The translations under genes and the position numbers were made by a program. The notes below the pieces were generated by a model. That model made no database searches. It worked only from the letters and a program-made list of their open reading frames with translations, and had not been told where the DNA came from. Positions 59,083 through 64,000 of a stretch of DNA of 64,000 bases are shown here, piece by piece (position 1 is the first letter of the stretch; each line of letters opens with the position of its first letter). This DNA comes from Panagrolaimus kolymaensis (Eukaryota > Nematoda > Chromadorea > Rhabditida > Panagrolaimidae), in the NCBI GenBank assembly GCA_028622995.1, contig JAJQJQ010000003.1, forward strand, positions 4,774,001-4,838,000. The letters are read 5' to 3'.

Positions 59083-60956
59083 ACTGTTGAAAAAAAAAAT
59101 CTTTCTGTTTTTAGTTTTTTGTTTTGAAAATTAAAAAAAAGCCAGCGCAAAAAAAGCCGATGATGGACTTTTTTTCATTTTTATCTCAACGAATGCCCTA
59201 AAACCATAAAGGATATCATGGTCATGTTGTAACACGAAAAATGTATCGTTTCCCTAAGGCTTGTAAAAAAGCAATATCTCTATGGAAAGTAGTTATGTAA
59301 AATAATGAGATAACAAACTTTCATAGTTTTTGTACCATTTTTCTTTGATTAGAACCTTTTAGTGACCATTTTTGTATTTTGTCAAAAAAATTGATAATCA
59401 TATTTCTTTTCTTTTTTAATTAAAAGTGAATACTTTATATCCAAGACCTATTAATCTTAACATCAAAAATTTTTTTAACACCTGACTTGATCATATTCAA
59501 AACTGATGATGTAGATCGTTGGCTTTTTTATGCTTTTGTGAATCATACTTTGCTTTTTGTAAACGCATTAATAGCAAATGCACTTTGATCTTATCTTTCT
59601 TGAAACAACGCTTAAAAAACTAACCAAGGCTCTCTGTTTTTATTCTTTGAAATCTAATATGCAAATTATTTATATCAAAAACTTGTTGTCCTAATAGATG
59701 ATGATATCAACTAGCTACGCTCTTGGAAGTAAAAATATTAAAATAAAATGACGTTCAATCTATTTTAGATATTTTATTTTTAGTATTTTTATGTCATAAA
59801 GAGGTGTTCGAAAATAACCCTGTTGACATCTTCTTTTTTTTTGCAAAGCATCCATGCAACTACAAATAGATTGAAGGAGGAAGATAGGTCACTCACAATT
59901 TCTAATTCGTAAACAAAAAACGAGAAAAACGCAATTTGAGATTAATCGTCACAAGTTCAGAATTTATCTATCCGCATTTAAATTACCTGGTTATTATTTA
60001 ATTCCTGAAAAAAAGGACCATGAATTATTAGTTTTATTAATTTTAATTAATTACAATCATAAAAACAAATGGTTTAAAACTTTATGGTAACTTTTTTTTA
60101 AACTTTTACCCCTAAATGCAGCACACTTTTTCAATATTAAACCACGAGGGTTGCTTTGTTGTTCCTGTTTGTAATAAAAATTTTACATTCTGAATTCTTT
60201 CAAGTGTTTATTTACTCATATGTTTTCTTCTTTTTTATTCTTTTAAAAGTTATAAATAGAGATAAAAAGAGAATTAGGAATTTGACTATTTTTTAAAACA
60301 AATTGAATTTTCTAAGGAAGGAAAGTGTTATTATTGACTGCATTATTTCCCAAAACCTCTGTTTTTAAAAGGGATTCAAAAGAAGGAAATGAATTTTAAA
60401 AATTTGAACACTTTTTAACGTTTTTTACCCCAAAAAAACAAACACTTTAGTCAATCAATATGCGTTAGAGGTCAAAATAGTTGTTTTTGATTTCAGATTG
60501 TTTTTATGAGCAAAAAATTTTTTGTCCGTTTATTTTTTTGAGATAATTTTGTCGGAAGCGGTCGGTTTTGACGCAAATACTCAAAAAGCAAATCGTTTAA
60601 TTCCATTTTTATCAACAAAAAAAACCACTTTCATGCGTTTTTATGCATTCAGCTGACTTTTCTTATCTGTTCTTGTGTTTTCAACCATAATCCTTTGCTG
60701 TGGATGGAAATCATTTTGATTAAAATGAATTTTTTATTTATGTAAATGAGAGAAAAAAATTATATACTCGTCAAATGAAAATCAAAATTATAACCGTTTG
60801 AACTACTTTAACAGGAAAAAAAATAAAGAAAATAATAACAAAAAAATATATACATAGGAATAATAGAGAGCGGAAAAACGAAATCAACGCTTTATTAATT
60901 AAAAGTGTTTAGTTCAGGAATCATAATATTGCAAATGAATGAATGGATTTGAGATT
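59083..60956. other. Spacer downstream of the LTR element, no gene seen
   Basis: About 1.9 kb of AT-rich sequence without a convincing open frame, RNA gene or repeat. The 3' UTR of the small gene at 60957-61515 lies at its right edge. Confidence 0.55.
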
Positions 60957-61515
60957 TTACTTAGGCCTATAAACACAAAGATAATGTTACTACTGTAAGA
61001 TTGCTACTTTCTTTAAACTTACATGACATAATCCTTGCTTCGGAATCCATCATCATCTGAGAGAGCTCTGTTTTGACGACGCATAAATTCTTTGAAATCG
61101 ACATGCTTAAAATTTTTTTATCTTTTTTAGTTTCATAATGGTTTTAGTCTTTTTTTTATTTACCTCGCTAAGTGAGAGTTTCTTTGGTGGAGCTCCAGGT
61201 TGTTGAACATCGATGGAACTTTGGCGAACAAGTCCACCAATTCCAGCTGAAGCACCCATTAACATTCCAGTAATGGAAAAGCGACGTTCTCGTGGGCTTC
61301 TTTAAAAAGAAAATTATTTCGGATGTTTCTTTTTTTGCTTGTTTATTTTTTATATTTTTGAAAGCTTACGTTGAAAATGACATATCAGAATCAGCGGAAT
61401 CCGTCGAAATTGTTCGAGTTCGATTCATGGGACGCATAGGACGCCATAAAACATCTGTATCATAATCAGGACGAATAAATGAACGCTTTGGTTTTTGTTG
61501 TTCTTGGTCAGTCAT
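60957..61515 (-). CDS. Small unknown protein, Ser/Arg-rich
   Basis: Three or four minus-strand exons (61515-61370, 61299-61164, 61105-61023, 60966-60957) give 124 residues. If the last 57-bp intron is retained the protein stops at once after the same Met (TAA at 61019-61021), giving 122. Features: N-terminal FIRPDYDTDVLWRPM, two arginine-directed serine motifs (RTRTIS and RRFSITG) that look like basophilic-kinase sites, a glycine-rich stretch MLMGASAGIGGL, and VDFKEFMRRQNRALSDDDGF near the end. No signal peptide or membrane segment. I do not recognise the family. Consistent phases across three introns and non-random composition support a real gene. The 10-nt final exon is unusual. Confidence 0.65.
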
Positions 61516-62631
61516 ATTATTTGTTTAAGGGTTTGAAAATAAAAATATTTTGTTAATGCAACAAAAAAAAATAGTTGGAATAAATTCTGCTAACTTTTCT
61601 TCTTTTTTCATTTGCTTTGAATTCTTTTTATATGAAAAGTGGGAAAAGGCATTTGAAGCAACTCCGCCCCTGATGAAGAAGGAAAGATGAAAGGAGGAAG
61701 GAAGGAAGGCTGTTTACATCTATTCAAGCCACTGCCACCAACTATCTCGTGCTGTTTTTTCTTTTTAAAGACAGCCAAGAATAAAATACACAGCCCGGTC
61801 TCATTATTTTTGGGTTGTTTTCGACTAAAAAAATTGCCACGTGCGTCAAGCGTGGATAGCTTTTATTTTGTATCTAACATAGAACATTGCGAACCCTTTT
61901 GCAGGCAAAAGAAAAAATCAACTGACAATGAAGGGTTTCTTAGTTGATTGTTTTTTTTTTTTTTGCGTCGGTCAAAGTTTACTTTTTTTAAAGTAAAACA
62001 ACACACATTTCGATGGCGCAAAAAGGAAAGAGAGAAAAATGAAACAACTTTTGAAAGAAGAAAAAAATAAAATTTATTGCTTGTAAACTTTCTTTTCCCC
62101 TCCAAATTCTCTGTGAATAAAAAAATGCATTTCACAATTTTTTTGCAAAAACTTTGTTTTTCTTCTCAAACTCATCATGATGCTGTTTCCTTTTTCTTTC
62201 GTTCTTTTTTCTCTACAACATCAACAACAAAGCCACAAATCAGCTGTAAGAGGGAGAAAATAGAGTCATTGCAACATGAAAATGTGCACTTTATAACGTA
62301 TATAAACACACATCCTCTCGTCTTGTTTACACGTAAAAGTTATTATTGCTCGCTATATTATTTCCTTTCTTTTTTTATCTGATTGCAACGTATATAAGGA
62401 AAGAAAGTTAAATTGCAGGGAGTTCGAACATGAGCACGTTTTCTCACTTTTTATTCATGGCTGCCTTTAATCATTTTGCACTAAAAAGTGTAAAAAAATT
62501 CTTTGTATAATAATAAAGACGCATTTATTAAGGGTAAACCCAACAAAAATAATAATTTTAGCTACAACAAAACAAAAAAGATATAACACAAATAACAAGT
62601 CTATTAAATAAAACCTAATTATGTTTCTAAA
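61516..62631. other. Spacer with no gene seen
   Basis: About 1.1 kb between the start of the small gene and the stop of the M3-like gene, both on the minus strand. Open frames at 61687-61947 and 62077-62382 are Phe/Lys-rich low-complexity translations. No RNA gene recognised. Confidence 0.55.
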
Positions 62632-64000
62632 CTAAACAGTTGATCGTTCTTCTTCTGGACAATAAACAGCAGGTGGATCATAAAAGTCACAAATTGCTCC
62701 AACACTTGGATCACGTCCTTGAAATCTACGATACAATTCACTTTGCAAATCACCAGCACCTGTATTGAGAATAATTGACTTAAAACGTTCACCAGTAACT
62801 TGTTCATTTCCTTCATCATTAAAAGTTTCATGAACATCAAGAGCAAGCATCTAAAAACAAAACACATAAAGTTTTATAAATAAGAATGAAGGAGGAAAAA
62901 CAAACTTCAGCCCAAAGTTTACGGTAATACAATGACATATGTGGCTGCATTCCAAAGATAGGAGTAAAGGAACATGGTTGATAATTTGTTTTTTCAAGTT
63001 TGAATGGAAAATATTCCTTGTAAAGTTCGCGATATAAATCAAGCCAGAATTTTTTCCTAAATGATGAAAGTTAGTCAATGAAGAAAATGTGATTTGTAAT
63101 TTACTTTCGATCTTCCATTTCAAAAATACTCAAATCATAATCAGACCAGAAAAGAACACGATAAGTTTCCCATAAAGATGCACGAGAGAAAGCCAATGAA
63201 GCAGAATTTGCTGTATCTTCAGAGAGAGCGGCACCAGTTTGCTAAAAAGAAAGTTACTTCAACATAAAAGAATGATAAAAAAAAAGTTACCGCATGAGGG
63301 CTGCTTAGAGCGGCTAACAAATTTGGTTTATTGACAAAGAATTGTGTAAAGACAGGAAAAACATCAACAGCGTCCCAATCAGATGCATACATAGGTGCTT
63401 GAGGAATAGCAATATCCCGATATGGACTACGAGAACATAATAATTGAACAGCTCTGCCAGTATGAAAAAGAAGCTGCTGAAGTTGAGTATAATGAAGGAA
63501 TGATTGTCCATTAGCATCTGGTTCATTTGCAGATCCAATAAGATAAACAATTTTATCGAGATTACGAAGGGAATTTGATGTTCGTCCTAACAAAGTTGTC
63601 CAAGAGCACCGCTTATTTGATCGATCAAATGGATCAATGTAAAGTCGACCAAGATGTTCATTTGTATGAGTATCAGCCACAGAATAAATTCGAACAGATG
63701 GATGACATCTTTCCAAATTAGAATCAGAAATATCCTGTAAGTAAACATATGTAAAAGGTAGTAATCAAATGAAGAAATGCGCACCTGGAATTTGAGACCA
63801 AAAAGATGAGACAGAATTTGGGTTAAATTTTCAAAAGTCGACCAAAATGGAAAGTGGTTCATCAAATCCAAAGAATCAATGCTAAAATAAACGAGATATA
63901 AAAAGAACAAAAGTACTGTAAGCTTACTCAAAATGATGTTCAGCTTCTTTTCGACAAATATAATAAAGATCAGAAGGTTGTAATTGAGAAGAGATTAATT
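62632..64000 (-). CDS. M3-family peptidase homologue lacking the HExxH zinc site (partial, 3' part)
   Basis: Six minus-strand exons are visible (64000-63928, 63881-63785, 63734-63291, 63241-63105, 63056-62906, 62850-62632); the 5' part lies beyond the window. The fold is that of thimet oligopeptidase / mitochondrial intermediate peptidase (M3): HPSVRIYSVADTHTNEHLGR with LYIDPFDRSNKR matches the strand before the active site. The C-terminal block FGMQPHMSLYYRKLWAEML then FKSIILNTGAGDL matches the M3 end. At the place of FHEFGH the sequence reads FHTGRAVQLL (His codon near 63464), so the catalytic Glu and second zinc His are missing. The downstream third ligand region (normally DFxExPS) reads AVDVFPVF, also without Glu. 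It is probably a pseudoenzyme. The QTG after the helix resembles MIPEP more than thimet oligopeptidase. Confidence 0.82.

Overview
This is an AT-rich animal window, most likely from a nematode. The genes are broken by many introns of about 35-60 bp with GT-AG borders. Several start codons sit just downstream of a bare T-rich/AG acceptor, as expected for spliced-leader trans-splicing. The gene set (innexin, PTEN/DAF-18-like phosphatase with a long tail, contactin with an N-terminal C-type lectin, SUP-18-like iodotyrosine deiodinase) fits an ecdysozoan. I name families from protein motifs read directly; no database search was possible. All exon models were built by hand from reading frame, phase and splice borders.

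Layout from left to right: the 3' end of a non-muscle myosin II heavy chain (+); 4.4 kb of T-rich spacer; a contactin homologue (+, 4.9-14.5 kb) with one 4-kb intron; DES1-type sphingolipid desaturase (-); mitochondrial ribosomal protein L1 (-). An apparently intact 4.9-kb Kolobok DNA transposon (18,502-23,411) sits 12 bp upstream of the L1 start codon. It has 518-bp terminal inverted repeats, TTAA target duplications, a THAP/DDE transposase and a divergent second ORF resembling the P2X7 'ballast' domain. Next come NUDT13-like NADH diphosphatase (-) and SLC38A9-like transporter (-). Before the insertion, SLC38A9, NUDT13 and MRPL1 were a compact same-strand run that could be an operon.

From 28 to 46 kb the window is gene-dense: CapZ alpha (+), two tandem YPEL5-like genes (+), OTUD5-like deubiquitinase (+), an unknown single-pass membrane protein (-), iodotyrosine deiodinase (+), a bacterial-type guanine deaminase (-), a second unknown membrane protein (-), and a 1144-residue PTEN homologue (-). 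A 9.5-kb stretch with no supported gene follows (46.5-55.9 kb), rich in A-runs on the + strand. Then come an innexin (-), a 1.19-kb LTR-flanked miniature retroelement with a 5-bp target duplication, a small unknown phosphoprotein-like gene (-), and the 3' part of an M3-family peptidase homologue (-) that has lost its zinc-binding HExxH motif.

The genes look like ordinary housekeeping and signalling genes and do not form one pathway. The most noteworthy items are the two-ORF Kolobok element and its position, the miniature LTR element, the pseudo-peptidase, the bacterial-type guanine deaminase and a strand-specific GCAC-motif cluster in the contactin intron.
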